The notes beneath the pieces were generated by a model that did not search any database, was not told the DNA's origin, and was given only the letters and a program-made list of their open reading frames with translations. A program made the position numbers and the translations under genes. Positions 14,736 through 15,094 of a DNA stretch of 15,094 bases are shown here, piece after piece. Source of the DNA: Dictyocoela muelleri (taxonomy: Eukaryota; Microsporidia); the NCBI GenBank assembly GCA_016256075.1, contig SDVU01000327.1, positions 1 through 15,094 on the forward strand, in the 5' to 3' direction. Each line of letters begins with the position of its first letter. The first letter of the stretch is position 1.

Positions 14736-15094
14736 GAACAAATAATTATTTTTTTATAATTTTTTAAATTGGATTTTTGGACATGACCAAATTATCAATA
14801 TCTAAATATATTAGTATATAAATATATTAATAATATATTATATGGAGTATTGGGCTAATAGCCATACGTAAAAGTGGGTCTACGATTTTATTTTTTTGAC
14901 CCCTGTAAAAGGTGGACAAATTTATAAAAATGTTTTGTATAATAATAAAATTAACTTAAATATAGCATAATAACAATTATTCTTAATAAACACATATAAT
15001 TTTAACAAATAATCACTATTTCAGTTTGCAAGGTTTGAGTTTGAAACAAATTTATTATTAATTTACCATGTTTTTTAATAGTATCTGCATGGAC
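14736..15094. other. AT-rich 3' region without a gene
   Basis: Nothing coding is seen. A TA-rich microsatellite lies at about 14800-14845. The stretch near 14870-14885 (AAAAGTGGGTCTACGATTTT) resembles the ~21-bp unit of the array at 3262-3478 and may be a stray copy. Confidence 0.4.

Noticed and set aside
13400-14900. Terminal inverted repeats for the fourth transposase
   Set aside because: TAGACC-containing pieces near 13480 and 14880 were compared, but the match is too short to support ends.

Overview
The window reads as a gene-poor, transposon-rich stretch of a very AT-rich eukaryotic nuclear genome, most likely a microsporidian with an expanded genome. Three lines of evidence support this. 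Both intact genes are intronless and compact, and each has a CCC triplet 0-3 bases before its ATG, which matches the microsporidian CCC/GGG-like start signal. The repeats are dominated by decayed ISXO2/IS1595-type (Merlin superfamily) DDE transposases, a group common in microsporidia. The one recognisable host protein is a short Gyp1/TBC1D22-like RabGAP. The lineage is an inference; no rRNA or marker gene is present to fix it.

Layout, left to right. 1-166: end of a tRNA-related dispersed repeat. 646-1758: a Merlin-like transposon with good 53-bp inverted ends and a broken transposase. 1980-3598: a giant imperfect palindrome built from three kinds of minisatellite in mirrored order. 3634-4208: a ~93% snap-back element, bracketed by 89-bp direct repeats. 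4427-5639: a second, heavily decayed Merlin-like transposon. 5640-5985: a foldback MITE. 6066-7379: a third Merlin-like transposon on the minus strand, with arrays of ~19-bp repeats as its ends. 7477-8625: the TBC-domain GAP gene. 8626-9898: AT-rich spacer with a GC-rich hairpin and tRNA-like boxes. 9899-10082: fuller copy of the tRNA-related repeat. 10086-10582 and 10756-11040: two foldback MITEs. 11163-12923: an intact 586-aa protein with a probable signal peptide and a Leu/Gln repeat. 12984-13378: another foldback element. 13543-14735: a fourth Merlin-like transposase from a different subfamily.

Only the two host genes look functional: a Rab GTPase-activating protein for vesicle traffic and an unrecognised, probably secreted, low-complexity protein. 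Nothing suggests they work together. Nearly everything else is transposon debris. Its shared design is inverted ends made of iterated short direct repeats, seen both in transposase-bearing copies and in purely non-coding foldbacks, and this is the most unusual feature of the window.
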